DNA from: Motacilla alba alba
Lineage: Eukaryota; Chordata; Aves; Passeriformes; Motacillidae
DNA: 64,000 bases
NCBI RefSeq assembly: GCF_015832195.1
Contig: NC_052016.1
Span: forward strand, 81,691,047 to 81,755,046
Reading direction: 5' to 3'
The translations under genes and the position numbers were made by a program. Every line of letters begins with the position of its first letter. Positions within the stretch are counted from its first letter, which is position 1. Positions 47,294 through 59,815 of the stretch are shown here, piece by piece. The notes under the pieces were generated by a model that searched no databases, was not told where the DNA came from, and was given only the letters and a program-made list of their open reading frames with translations.

Positions 47294-50200
47294 GATAACT
47301 CTGTATAGATTCACAGATTTATACCAGCTAAGATTTTTAATTTCCTTTTTCTTCTTTCACTGCTATGTGTTGGTGGTTTGGATAGATTTGAGGTTACTGC
47401 CTACCTCTGCCTTGTTTACTTTCTGAAGATGAGCTGCACAGTAGAATGAAATAATGCTGATAGAAAAGTGGCATCAGGCAGCCCTTGGGGAAATGTCTTT
47501 CTCGTGTCACCCAGGTTTAATTAGGCAAAACTAGAAGATGGGGAAAAAAAGCTTAGCTGACATTGATTGCCATTAATGTGTTTCTAAAGACTCTAATTCC
47601 CTGTGACTTGCTACAGAAAATATAAGAAGTCATCTTATACTTGATTATAAATCAATATTAAGAAAGCATTTAATCTTTCAATGTAATGAACTGAATAAGG
47701 AAAAATAAATTAATCACTTCCAGAATGAAAGTGTTTTTGCAGCTTTCAGGTTCTTTTTTTTTTTTTCAGTATGTGATGCCATTTCTTCCTCTCTTTTTTT
47801 TTTATGATTAAGGTACAACACATGGTATCTACAGAAATAAGTGACTAGTTTTCTTTTTCACTCATGTGGAAAAAAGATCACACTAAGAACTTTGTTTCAG
47901 TTCAAACTAGTTGAATTTTTGGTTTCATATAATAGCCTGATTAAATTCAACCATTAGCACTGAAATTCAGGGTAGATAATTTTTTGTAACTATAGCTATA
48001 TGCAAAAAAGAATTTTAAAAAATCCTTGTACAGTGATGGTCTCTGAGCTGACTATGGTATTCAGGGAGAAGATCCTAAAAGCACATTTTATTCTCTGAAA
48101 GATTCAGTAGTAACAAAAAATTCAGCTGAATTTTAAAATTTATTAGGAAAAAATACAGATAGGAAAGGAAACAAATGCTACTGCAAAATAATATTGCATG
48201 TGGATCTATAAAACTCTGCACAGCTCTTGTCCTCCTGTTTCAAAATTGATGTAATTAATCAAATCTTCAGAGAGGAGAAAAGGCATCATCAACAAGGATC
48301 TGAAGAAACTTGGAACTAAGAATCTACAGACTGGAAGAGCAAAAAGCGGAGCACAGGAGAGAGAGAAACAGAGAGAGAGAGAGAGGCAGAGAGATGATGT
48401 TGAAGTATGTGAAGTCATGAACATTGTAAAGAAGATGAAGTCTGTTCACTGTCTTCACTTTTCAAAAACTAGAGGTACATTTCACCTGGCTTTTCTACAT
48501 CATGGTCTCATACAGAACATAAGAAAAAAAAAGTCAAAGGAAAGTGGACAATTTACAACTTTTATACTCTAGTCAGCAGTAAATTTCACAATAGGGCCAC
48601 TGGCTAGTAAATAATGAAATTTTTCATACGTGAGAACTACGCTTCTTGAGTTCATTCAAACATTTCTGAAAGTCTGACCTCTTTGTAGGAGACTGTGGAA
48701 ACCAGATCAGAGATTTCAGAAAGTACAGGGAATATGAAGATCTCATACATTAGAATTAAATTTTGGTAACAGTTCTTTGCAAGATCTTTCTTCTTTACAA
48801 TCTCTTCCTCCATTTAAAAAGGAAATCACATTGTTCTCTTTCTGTCTAACACTGTGAACATAAAAAAATTTCATATTACATGACTTGACATAAGGTGCCA
48901 GAAAGCTAGGACATACTATAGGAATATAGTATGGCAAGGACACTGAAAGAGTAAATTCCGGAAGATAGATCGTAGTATTTTAAGTGTTTTGCCTGCAAAA
49001 GCTATTTTTTCCTTTTACTATTCCTTTATAAGCAGTACTAAGTGCCATGATTATGGTTCCCAGCTCAGTCTTCCATGCTCCTGAGCCAGATGGTGAAAAA
49101 ATTCAGGTTACTTACATCACAATAATGTAACAATTTCATTTTCCAATACTAAAATAACATTTCAAGAATATTATATGTTTCATGTTATATGAATCGTATA
49201 AGGGCTGTGAGGCCTCTTAAAAACTACTTTATTTCATTTAAGTATTTTTCAATGTGGAAGAATTAATGAAACAAAACTAGCTCATTGAAGCCATTAAACT
49301 GAATGGTTTCTGCCATGAGCTATAGTAGTTGCTGGATAGATAATGCAGTAACAGCCATTCCCATGGTTTCAAAACAACAAGTGCAACATTTTGCACAAGG
49401 GCTCTATTACAGGAACTCTCTTATCATATTCAAACACTTGGAGGTTTTATTTGTCAGATTAAATTATCTTCACTGTGTACACCATGGACTTTACACATAA
49501 ATAATAAATATTTTTAAAGCCAAATGGACATTTAATATAATATTGTTAAGCAACATACTCTGCTCAGTTTTCAACATAACTTTTTTAATTCTTATGAGGA
49601 TTACTTCTTGCAGATGAGCTAGATATTAGTCTTTTACTTAGATATTCCATTCATTATATTACAACTTTCCCTAAAGACACTGAATTATTAGGAATTGTAT
49701 GTAAAAGTGTATGAAATAATTTACAAAATGTGTTGCATCAACCTTATTAAAAACAACACCTGTATGCTCACAGGAGTTTGCCCTTTTTGTCACTCTGCTA
49801 TCTAGCAAATAATTTCTGTTACTTTTAAAACCTATTATCTGACCTTTGCAGTCAGATAATACTGGGTTGAAATTTGCTGAAGTAGGCAGCCATGTTGTAA
49901 GCTTTCCTTGCAAATTTTGCTGGTACTAGTCGATTCAGAGTGGCAGCCCCAGAGGCTTGTTGCGTGTTCAGATTCCAGGCTGTCCTCCCTATGTAAAAAG
50001 GAAAGCAAATTAGAGATTTAGACATGTGCATAGCAAAGAATCCTGTTGGCTTGATGTACTTTTTGAAGCTAAATATGTAATTGGGATGAATGAGCCATGT
50101 GTCAGTTTAATTAAATTTATTATCAGTCCTGTAGGCTATGTTTTGCAGTTTTGAAGAAGTTCTGCAAGTGTGTAAATTTTCTTGGTGACTGAATGAAGTA

Positions 50201-51744
50201 ATACCATTTTACTGCTCTTTCCCACATTCTTCTTAGATGTAAACAGTTTAGACTGATAACTTCAGTTTTGGGTAATCCAAGGGTTTGTTTATTCTGATAA
50301 ATAAAATACCAAGTCTGGAATGCTGATCAGACCTACACAGCATTTACAAACGGGATTAGTCCCTTGCTCTGTTATAAGGTGCTCAAATGACTCTTCTGTA
50401 TATTCAGGACATATTCAGGAGTAAATTCATCTCACCCATTGTTTCAGAAAGGGCAGCTTGCAGAAATCTGATCCAGTGTTGATTCTCTCTGTCCTAGTAG
50501 ATCTCCAATACCACTCCAAAATATTTTGCTGTTGCAAACAGCCTGTGTGCCTTAATCCCATTGCCAGATAGAACTGTTTAGTAATTGAATCCCTTCTTGA
50601 GTTCAGGCATGGATTTCAACTCACTTAAATTTAGCTTACTATGTTTCCATCACATCCAGTGAAAATCTCGTAAGTACAATAGGTGAAATTTGGGCAGATT
50701 TATTATACACTATGATAGACTACTTTTATCTGATTTTTTTGTTATCTGAATATCCTTCTAGACTCACGATTGCATTGTCATGGGGATTATTTCCATTTCC
50801 TAAATATGGGAGTCTAACACCGTACAAACTACTTGAAGCTTTTGAAATCACCTGCCTGACGGCAGCTGACATAAGATGGGACCTGTAGGAAACCAATGCC
50901 TGCAAGTGGGCATAGCTCAGTGGTGCCCAGAGTAGGGGAGGGCAGGGCTGAACTGAAGGCCAGCCCTGCTCCAGCATCACTGGGGGTAGGGGCTGATGGC
51001 CCCAGGAGGGAGTGACGTGGAAAAAGTCTAGAAAATGGTTATGTGATCCTGGTATCAACATAAGAGATTCTTATATCTACTGATCAATGAAAAGTCAAAG
51101 ATATTTGCTGCAGTAAATTTAGACATGCCTAGACTCAGATGAAAAAATTTTAAGATGCACATAGCCAAGACTTCCTACACATTTATTTTTCAGAAGCATT
51201 AAAATTACTAAAAACATTCAGAGACACCAAAAAGTATATTCCAGACAAATCTATCAGAAAGCTCTGCTATATTAATCAGTATCTTACTCAATGACAGACC
51301 CACAGTATTAGCAGTTTTGTATTAAAACATTATCCAAATTCTTAACACACCCTTGAGGTGCTGAACAAGTTATTCTGTTATAGCCCCAAAATATTTTTTG
51401 TTCAGGTACCCAGAGACAATGAAGAGTTAAGCAAGAAGCAGTGAATTACAAATATTACTGAAATACCCATTATGCAGATCTAAAGATAATTTATGGTTTA
51501 AATTAATTTTAAAAGATTTAGAAGCAATTTCTGAAACACATATGAAGGGATTCACTTAATTCTAGATTCAACACTTAAGTGCTAGCATATGGCTTAACAA
51601 TTTGTGTGACATATACAAGTGCTGACTGTCTGCAAAAAAGCCATTTTTTATTCTTCACATATTAATTTCAAACAGCTTGAATTCCTCAGCAGAAGGGGGA
51701 CAATAAAAATAGATTTTTTTTTTACATATGTCATTAGCAAAACA
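47294..51744. other. mostly AT-rich unique sequence
   Basis: A GA microsatellite lies at 48358-48395 and T runs at about 47753-47766 and 47793-47802. A GC-raised stretch at 50880-51010 is unassigned. No exon or transposon recognised. Confidence 0.45.
48358..48395 (+). repeat. GA dinucleotide microsatellite
   Basis: Imperfect GA array with an AAACA interruption. Confidence 0.9.
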
Positions 51745-53464
51745 GTCCAGATATAACATTGGTGTGTCACTTGATGATGATGGCCACCTCACAAGCAAAA
51801 CAGAAAAGGCAGAAAAGTATAATGCCTTCTTCACTTTTTTTTCAACACTTAAGAAGGACTAAAGGGGTCTCAGTGCTCTGCGCTGGAGGACCAGAATGAT
51901 AAACTGCCAGGGGACCCTGAAGTTGTGCAGGAACTACTCCTCAAGCTGGATTCCTATAAGTTAAGGGTCCTGATAAGATTCATGAAAGAATATACCCAAA
52001 GAGCTGGCTGATGTCATTTTGAAGCATTTCTATGATTTCTGAACAGTCTTGGGAACCTGAAGAGGTTCCAGTTTACTGGAAGCTGGCTAACATAGTCCCA
52101 GTTTTCAAGAACGGCAAGAAGGATGACACTGGAAACTAGAGGATTGTCAGTCTCACTTCAGTGGCTGGTAAAATTATGGAGATGATTATTCTGAGAGTTA
52201 TTGAAAAACACCTGAACAACACCACAGTCATCAGAGTATCTTCATGACAGGAAAATCCTGCTTGTTGAGCAGAATTTCCTTTCACAACAAAGTAACACAC
52301 CTAGTTGATCAAGAGAAACCATTTGATGTAATCTTTTTGGATTTCAGTAAAATTTTTTTCCTCTCACAGGATCCTTCCGGACAACCTGTCCAGCAAACAT
52401 CTGCATAAACACATCATGTGCTGGGTGAGAAACCGGCTCATGAGTCGGACTGAAGGGGTCACACTCAATGGGGTGACACAGACTGGTGACTTGTCACTAG
52501 TGGGGTTCCTCATCTTCATAAACTACTGGGATGCAGGACTTGAAGAAAAACTAATTAAGTTTACTGATGGCACTAAAATCTGAAGAGTTGTGAACTCCCT
52601 TGGAGGCAAAGAAGCCCTACAGAGAGATCAAGGCAAATTAGATGACTGGGCAATCATCAACCTTAATAAGTTTAAGGAAATTTCCACATATTGCACCTGG
52701 GACAGAGCACCGTCAGAGCAAGATTGGATGTGTGCACAGACTGGTTAACTGGGCTCTGGAAAACAGTGCCACAAAGAGCAACCTGGGGTTCCTGGTCATT
52801 GAAAAGTTAAACGAGAGTCAGCAGTGCCCTGGCAGCCAGGAGGGCCAGGGGCATCAGGCACATCCTCTGGGGCATCAGGCATAGCATCTCCAGCCAGGCA
52901 AAGGAGGGGATTGTCCCACTCTGCTCTGCACTGGGGTGGCCTCACTTTGAGTATTTTGTGTAGTTCTGGCCACCACAATATAAAAAAGACTGTAAGCTAT
53001 TAGGCAACAGGCAAAGGAGGGCCAAAAAAAGGTGAAGGACCTCAAGGGAAAGTTGTATGACAAAGTGGCTGAGGCCACTTGGTCTGTTTGGCCTGGAGAA
53101 GAGGAATCTGAAGGGAGACCTCATTGAAGTCTACAACTTCCTCATGAGGAGAAAAGGAGGGACAGACACTGGTCTCTTCTCTGGGGTGACCAGTGACAGG
53201 ATCCAAGAGAATGGCCTGAAATTGTATCAGGGGATGTTTAAATTGTATATTAGAAAAAGATTCTTCACCCAGAGGGTGGTTGGGTACTCTAACAGGCTCC
53301 CCAGGACAGTGGTCACAGCACCAACCTGTCTAGGTTCAAGAAGTTTTTGGACAATGCTCTCAGGCACATGGTGTGACTTGGGGGTGGTTCTATGCAGGGC
53401 CAAGTGTAGGACTTCAATGATACTTGCATTTCCCTTCTAATTCAGGATATTTTATGATTCTTTG
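51745..53464 (+). mobile_element. CR1 LINE, about 1.7 kb, 5' truncated and decayed
   Basis: This is the longest transposon copy here. From about 51745 a segment translating to NIGVSLDDDGHLTSKTEKAE corresponds to the region before the reverse-transcriptase domain. It is followed by RT landmarks in shifting frames: 'AAGCTGGCTAACATAGTCCC' (the WKxANxxP block), 'FDVIFLDFSK' at about 52322, and 'AAGTTTACTGATGGCACTAA' at 52558 where the catalytic F-A-D-D motif reads F-T-D-G. The 3' part follows ('GGCCTGGAGAAGAGGAATCT', 'GGCCTGAAATTGTATCAGGG', 'CTCAGGCACATGGTGTGACT') and the end is 'TCAGGATATTTTATGATTCT'. Frameshifts and stops throughout show it is dead, and the second catalytic aspartate is lost. 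Frames at 52642-52884 and 53057-53440 are pieces of it. Confidence 0.93.
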
Positions 53465-56400
53465 AGTTACGGTTTAAAATTCCTTTTACCTTTCTGTGCG
53501 TACATGGAGAAGTGTTTGTCATAATCCAAAAAAAGGTACCATAAAAAATTATAACTCTTTTTGTGCCCAGCCTTATTGTGGCAGTAGTGAGTTGCTAGCT
53601 AGACAAAAAGAAAACCTAGAAACCTCACTTTATAAAATTAAGCTTTAGAATTATTTATTTCAATACGAACTATTATAGAAGCTGTCATTATAGTAGCTTA
53701 TTTCTTGAGACAGCACTGTGACTTTTCTTTTGCAAAACGTTAGTGTAAATTTTAATATTGAACATTTTCTGTCACATTTTCTGGTTGGGTTCATACAGTG
53801 TCTCTTAATTTGTAGTGCATTTTTTCTACTGGTTCTGGTACACCTTAAATGGATATTAAGACTGTGTAACACTTTTTCTTTCCTTTTTATTCATTATTGC
53901 TCCTTTATGTTACTTGAAGTCATTCTGACCTCTCAAAGACTCAGAAAGCAGAACTTGATGAAATTATAAGTAATATCTATTTGAGGAAAAAAGAACATGT
54001 CATTTTGGCAGAAGCACTGGGTATTTCTGTTATTGTGTCACAGCAAGAGAACAGTCTCTTCTCAGGGACAGCAGGGGAAGGGAACTGTATTTTGCCTTAT
54101 AGCTTTCTCTTCTGTTGATCTGTTAAAAATGCACAGGTTCATAAATATGTAAGATTTTATATGTTTGCAGGAATGAACCTTTGAAAAATACAGCTATTGT
54201 TCTTTCTTTAGGACTTTTTCAATGAGTTAAAAATTATTTCAAAGAATTATTCTAAATGAGCTCCAGTTTTTTCCAGGTGGGGACAAGTAAAGTGTATGGG
54301 GTCTTAATATGTGGTTATTAGACTCAATCAGAATCTGTCCTTTCCTATATTAACTATATTCTCTTTCAAGAGCTAATAATTTCAGTGAAATCATCAACTA
54401 TAACCTCTATTTTTTTCCCCTAAAATTAATGTTAAATTATTAAATCTCATGTTTTTGTAAAAATGAAAATTAAATAAAGCAACAACCTAGTCTTCCAGAC
54501 CTTGGGTGCACTATGGAGATTTCATTCTATCAGTATTTTTCCTTACCTTCCTCCTGTGCCTTTCATCAACTTAAATATAGTCTCGTGACTTTATCAGGTT
54601 GCCAAGTGATAGATTTTTATACCCCAGAAAAATTCTTCTCAGAAACAGCATGAAGTGTAGCTGAGTGGAGGAGTTCAGAGTCTATTACCTTTTTAACAAA
54701 ACCTTCCTTGATCTGCTTAAACTCACTCCTCTAAGTCTCTGTCCTGAGGTTAAGGTCTGCAACTAAAAAACCATTTCACTGAAATGATTTAACTCTCACT
54801 TCTACCTGCCTGTAAATCCTTTTATGGCACTAGCATCGATCAGCATGTCAATAAGTATTTTTCCTATCGTTTGCACTCTAGTTGCTAATAATGGCATGAG
54901 AAAAGACATTACAGAACAGAACGGGATTCTTTCATATCTAGTCATAGGAGATTTCTCATCAGCTTGAACCCCAAATACATGATGAGAGAAACATTACATA
55001 GAAATCATTCAGCTGGACAGCATACTGTGTCAGTTTTAGTAGCATTCTTAGTCAGCACAGATTAACAACTGTGGGTGAGATGAGTGGGGTGGGGTGTGGC
55101 ATAGATACAAGAGAGATACTAGCACAGAAACAAATAAATTCAAAGCTTTTCCAGATCTAAACATATCATTACTTTTTTTTTTCTTTTCCTATAAAAGTGT
55201 GGATAAATTTTAGTGATATCATGAATATGACCTCTGGAATTGATTCTTGAAATCTTAGTGGAGCTTACCAGATATCTTGCTCTGACCCGGCTTCTCTTTC
55301 AAGAGCTAATAGAGAAAAAATCGATACATTAGTTCTTTGCCCAGCTTTTACAGGATTTAAAATATATTTCTTTCAGCACATTTATGTATTTCCAGGTGAT
55401 AGCTCTTTCACTGATGACATTTTAGAGATATGAGGGTCTCTCAAAAGGCAGACTAGAGTTGTAGGTCTGAAACTCACTCTCACAAGAATAGCTTGGCAAC
55501 TGTCTCTGGCCTTGACCAACATCTAACACATTTAAACTAATTTCTTTTGTATCTTGTAACAACTTAATACAATCCATTTATAAATTTAAGTATACAAAGT
55601 ATGCTAATATGATAAGCAGTCTTCTCTCCAACACCTTGATACACAGTATTCACGTTATATTAGAAATTTGACGTAGTCTAGTCAATTATCAGGACTATTA
55701 ATGGCAATTTTTATCTGTGATCAGATTGGGAGCGAGACCTACTTACTAAAGCCTAACTGACATTTACAGTGGAGTGATAATGTCACTTCTGAAAGATAAG
55801 AAGTGGCAGGGAATAATCTTTCAAGAAAGCTGCCAGAGCTTATATTCAGGCTTAGCTGTAGAAAGGAATTTTTAATCTCTGTATACCATACTACATGAAT
55901 TTTCAAATCCAGATCATATTCAGCAAAACTGTACACAAGACAAATATTTTTTCTATTTTATAATACGGATGAAGCAGCAGTTTTAAGGAGCTGATCAGAT
56001 CCATCTAGCTATGAACTTAATTCTAAACTCTTGATGCACCAAGTGTAAAACAAAATATTGCTTAATTTCTACTCAAGTTTGTCTGATGCAAAGAGTAATT
56101 TCAGACTAAAAACAGCAAAAAAATTATCCCTTCCATTCCTTAATGTGGAAAATAAAAATCTTAGAAAACAGGTTGCAAACCTTTTCAGGTCACAGTGACC
56201 CAGCAACCATTGAATGTTGCTCTATTTTCTTCTTTTAATCACTATGGACCACTTTGTGCAGAGACAGTGTAACACAATCCTCTTGTACAGATGTTTGCCA
56301 GTGCCTGATCTTAAACACAGGTTTTTCAATGCCTTTCTGAACACTGAGGAATATGCCCAAACTTCAAGATCCCCCAGGGAGTTTGTAAACCAAGTGAAAA

Positions 56401-56574
56401 TCAACCAGATTCTTTAATGTTTCCTTAAAGAAAAGCAGTATTTGTGGGAATGTCTTTCTTTAGTTTTAAACTGTCAGTTTGGGTAATTTATTATAGCATA
56501 TGATATTAAAGTGGACTAAATGCCTGACACATAACACTGTCATTCTCTTTTACAGATTTTTTTTTCTCTTGCAG
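53465..56574. other. AT-rich unique sequence
   Basis: No repeat family or convincing exon seen. Confidence 0.5.
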
Positions 56575-56637
56575 CAATAAACCTTTTTACTAAATTGTAT
56601 TTTAACATAACTATGTTGGCTTTACGACCACAGAAAG
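56575..56637 (+). other. candidate small exon, 63 bases
   Basis: The acceptor is excellent, TTTTTTTTTCTCTTGCAG ending at 56574, and the donor CAGAAAG/GTGAGTG is near-consensus. Two bases, 20 open codons (INLFTKLYFNITMLALRPQK) and one base make 63, a multiple of three. It joins in phase to the end of 32483-32590 across about 24 kb. The splice sites are the best pair in the window, but the peptide is short and unrecognised. Confidence 0.2.
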
Positions 56638-59612
56638 GTGAGTGATAGCGTTGAAAAAAATCACTGAGCATAGTAAATCTTTTGAATTCTGCCAACACCC
56701 TCAACATTTCCTTTAAGTTTGGGGGCTTTTTCCATTCAAAATAAAATTTCCTAGTCAGCAGCAAACAGCCAACACCTGGCTTAACACCAAATTGCTTAGG
56801 CTGGTTGTGAATTAAATCATGCTAACAGGTTTCTTCCTATGCACCACAATAAAGATAGCTGACAGTATTTTCAGATTCAGCACATTCTCTTTGATGTTTC
56901 TTCTTGACCTTCTGCCTCCACTAGGTTTCAATGCTTTCAGAAATATCACCATTGCAGTTACATGTGTTGTGGTCTTCCCTTTGTCTGCATCCACAAAAAT
57001 AATTTTTCTACCCATTTCCATTACAACCTACAATATTCATTAGGTTTTGTGTAGTCTTGCAGGAAAAACTTCTTGAATATCTCATGCAACTACAACTGGA
57101 AATGCTCCCTCTGCAACTGAATTTATGCCACTGAGAGAACTGTGGCTACAAGTTTTTGGCTTAGTAATAGATATAGCTTTGAAGTCCCCTATAGGAACAT
57201 TTATGCCACAATACGAACATGGAAAAGCCCAAGGCTTTTGTGTTTCAAGGAAACACAAAAATTTTACTACAAGATGTTTGTTAGAAGCTGTGTGATTTTT
57301 TTCTTTTGCATGATCATTACTTGATGTGTTATTGCACAGGTATGTGCATTCATAAATTTCCATAGATTCTTTATCTAATTATTTTGGCGTGCCTACTGGA
57401 ACAGATAGACAATGACTTATGATTCTATACTTTTGAAGTATGAAATGCTCACTGTGCAAATGGAGAAAAACTTACCCAATTGTCTAAAGTGATGCTGATA
57501 AATCATCATGCACAGTGAAATAGGTTATTCCGCTCTCTGTGGGAGGTAATCTTAGAATACTGCTCCACGTTAAAGCAAACCTTTTTCAAATACAGGGACT
57601 TGAAAAGCCCTTAGAGACAGCAAAAACCCATTAAAGTTCTCCCTCTTAGGTAATTTCTTTTCACTAATGAAGATCATCCAATCAACTGGAACATTCCTAA
57701 AAGGTTTGAAAAAAAAAGAAATTCAGATTTCAAGGCAGATATAGTACTTGTACTAAGCAAGTACTTTCTAATGTCTAGATTACAGTGATGCTAGTTTCAT
57801 AGTAGTTTTAAAAACAAGTCTTTTGGATCTTTCAGAAATTAATCTCTGAATTTCTCTTCTGTGAAATCGGAAGAATGTTTTTTTTTGACAAGTTCCAGCT
57901 TCTTATAAGGCACAATAATAGTCATATAGAATAGATGAAAATATTCATATAGAATAGATGAAATAAATTATTGGTCTACAGGATAGAAAAATTTAAAGCT
58001 TTAAAAAATTCTCATAAATGTTCTATAAGATTCAGAAAAAAAATGGAAAAAAAATATTCAGAAAAAACATGGAAAAAAAAGAAAAACATATTGATGATTT
58101 TTAATTTTACTTAAAGTAGATGATTAGGGATGCTTTTTAAATAAAAAATACATTAAAATACTGTTGCAAAATATCTATAACACTCATAAATGGTGAAATC
58201 TACATGAAAAAGAGCCATATCATAGATATCAGTGTCAGAATAGGGACACAAACATAAGTGCAAATTTTAGTTTTTTAAAGTCTTGGTCAGAAAGTCTAGT
58301 CTGGCATACTCAGTTCAAGTCTGAGACAAACACAGTCAGCAATTTAAAGGTTGTAGCTGAACCCCACACTTGGAGTCCACTCAAACACATTTTTAGGAAG
58401 TTTGTTTTGGGGTTTTTTTTAGATTGTAGGTAAAGAATTTTGATTTGTTTCTATCTCCCTAGTTTTTCATAGGCTGTGGCTACAGAGTGGCTCTGAGTTC
58501 AGAGACATGGTATATTCTGTATCACAGAAACCAAAACCACTGACTCCAGAAGTCTGCAGCTCAAATTCAGTGTCTGCTAAGATAAAGGTCAATATAGGTA
58601 AAATTGTGCAATGAGCACATATAGAAGCTTACACACATGCCCTGGTTTTGCAAATTTATGTAAATTTTTGTAAATCCATTCTCTCAGTGAAGTTAAAGGT
58701 GAGACTGGAGGGAAACAACTTCATCTGCTTTCTTCATCATCTAGAAAAATGTTCCAAAGGTTTTTTACCAACATACAGAGTTTTCTGCCACTTTACAATG
58801 TGTTTTTAAGCCAACAAAATAATTTAACGAGATAGCACTATTAGAGACTGAATAAGAACACATATTGAATTGCTACTCATGCACACCTACAACTTCTTTG
58901 CACTACTGAAATAGAAGATTTCATCCAACTTTACTATATTTCACCTTAATATGCCCTCTCACCTTCCTAAAACATTATTAAAAGTGCCTGCCAGCAGATC
59001 CATCTCTTTCAGACTGGAGCATACCCATCCTGAACAATCCAGCTGATTGATTATGGTGATCTGCTACTGACTGGGAGCAGTTACTACCTCTCTCGAGTAA
59101 TTATTTTATTTACAGTGCAGTTTGAATTTTATTTTTGCATTCCTTATTAGCTATAAATTGATTCTTCAAGTTAAAAAAAAAGTGTTTTAAGAAACATCTT
59201 CTGTTTCTCTGTGTAGAATATGTAGAAGGATATGCATGGTGTAATAGTAGTTGCAGTATTCCTGTTTAGATATTCATCAAATTCAAGGAACATCCATCTT
59301 CTAGCTACCTAAAAGATTATGTAGAAAAGTGGAACATACAAACAGCAAATTAATCAGTGAGGGGCCTGGGAGCCTGTAACTCACTCCAGCTGACACGTTC
59401 TGGTCAGGGAATGCACAGAACCTCCACTGTCATCCTACACATCCCGTGCAGCTCTGCCCACAGTGTGAGCTGATAAACACAGTGTATTACACAGATTATG
59501 GATATAGCTTCTAGGGGCTATTGCTATGAGAACATTTACAATACAATTCTAAAACAATATCCACACATTCATTAAGGAGCAAAAAGGTCTATTTTTTGGC
59601 AATCAGAATGCA
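56638..59612. other. AT-rich sequence with hairpins and small tandem repeats
   Basis: Two overlapping perfect hairpins at 57223-57260, a 23-base duplication at 57923-57963, an A-rich duplication (ATTCAGAAAAAA..ATGGAAAAAAAA) at 58030-58085, and a T/G tract near 58400-58421. No gene or transposon recognised. Confidence 0.5.
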
Positions 59613-59815
59613 ACCTAAAGGTCTTCAATTCCTGAAGGGACACTATAAGAAGAGATGGGCATTTACAAGGGCATGTAATAGGACAAGAGGGAATTTCTTT
59701 AAACTGAGAGTGGTTAGATTTAGGTTAGGTATTAGGAAAAAAATTCTTTACTTTGAGGGTGATGAGGCACTGGGACAGGTTGCTCAGAGAAGTTTTAGAT
59801 GTCCCATAATGAAGA
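59613..59815 (+). mobile_element. CR1 LINE fragment, about 200 bases
   Basis: Forward CR1 3' region: 'CTTCAATTCCTGAAGGGACA', 'TTTACAAGGGCATGTAATAG', 'GACAAGAGGGAATTTCTTTA', 'GGTATTAGGAAAAAAATTCT', 'GAGGCACTGGGACAGGTTGC'. Both the 5' part and the terminal 3' repeats are missing. The 77-codon frame at 59596-59829 is a CR1 remnant. Confidence 0.9.

Noticed and set aside
52642..53440. Open frames of 60-127 codons on both strands
   Set aside because: Decayed pieces and shadows of the CR1 element at 51745-53464.
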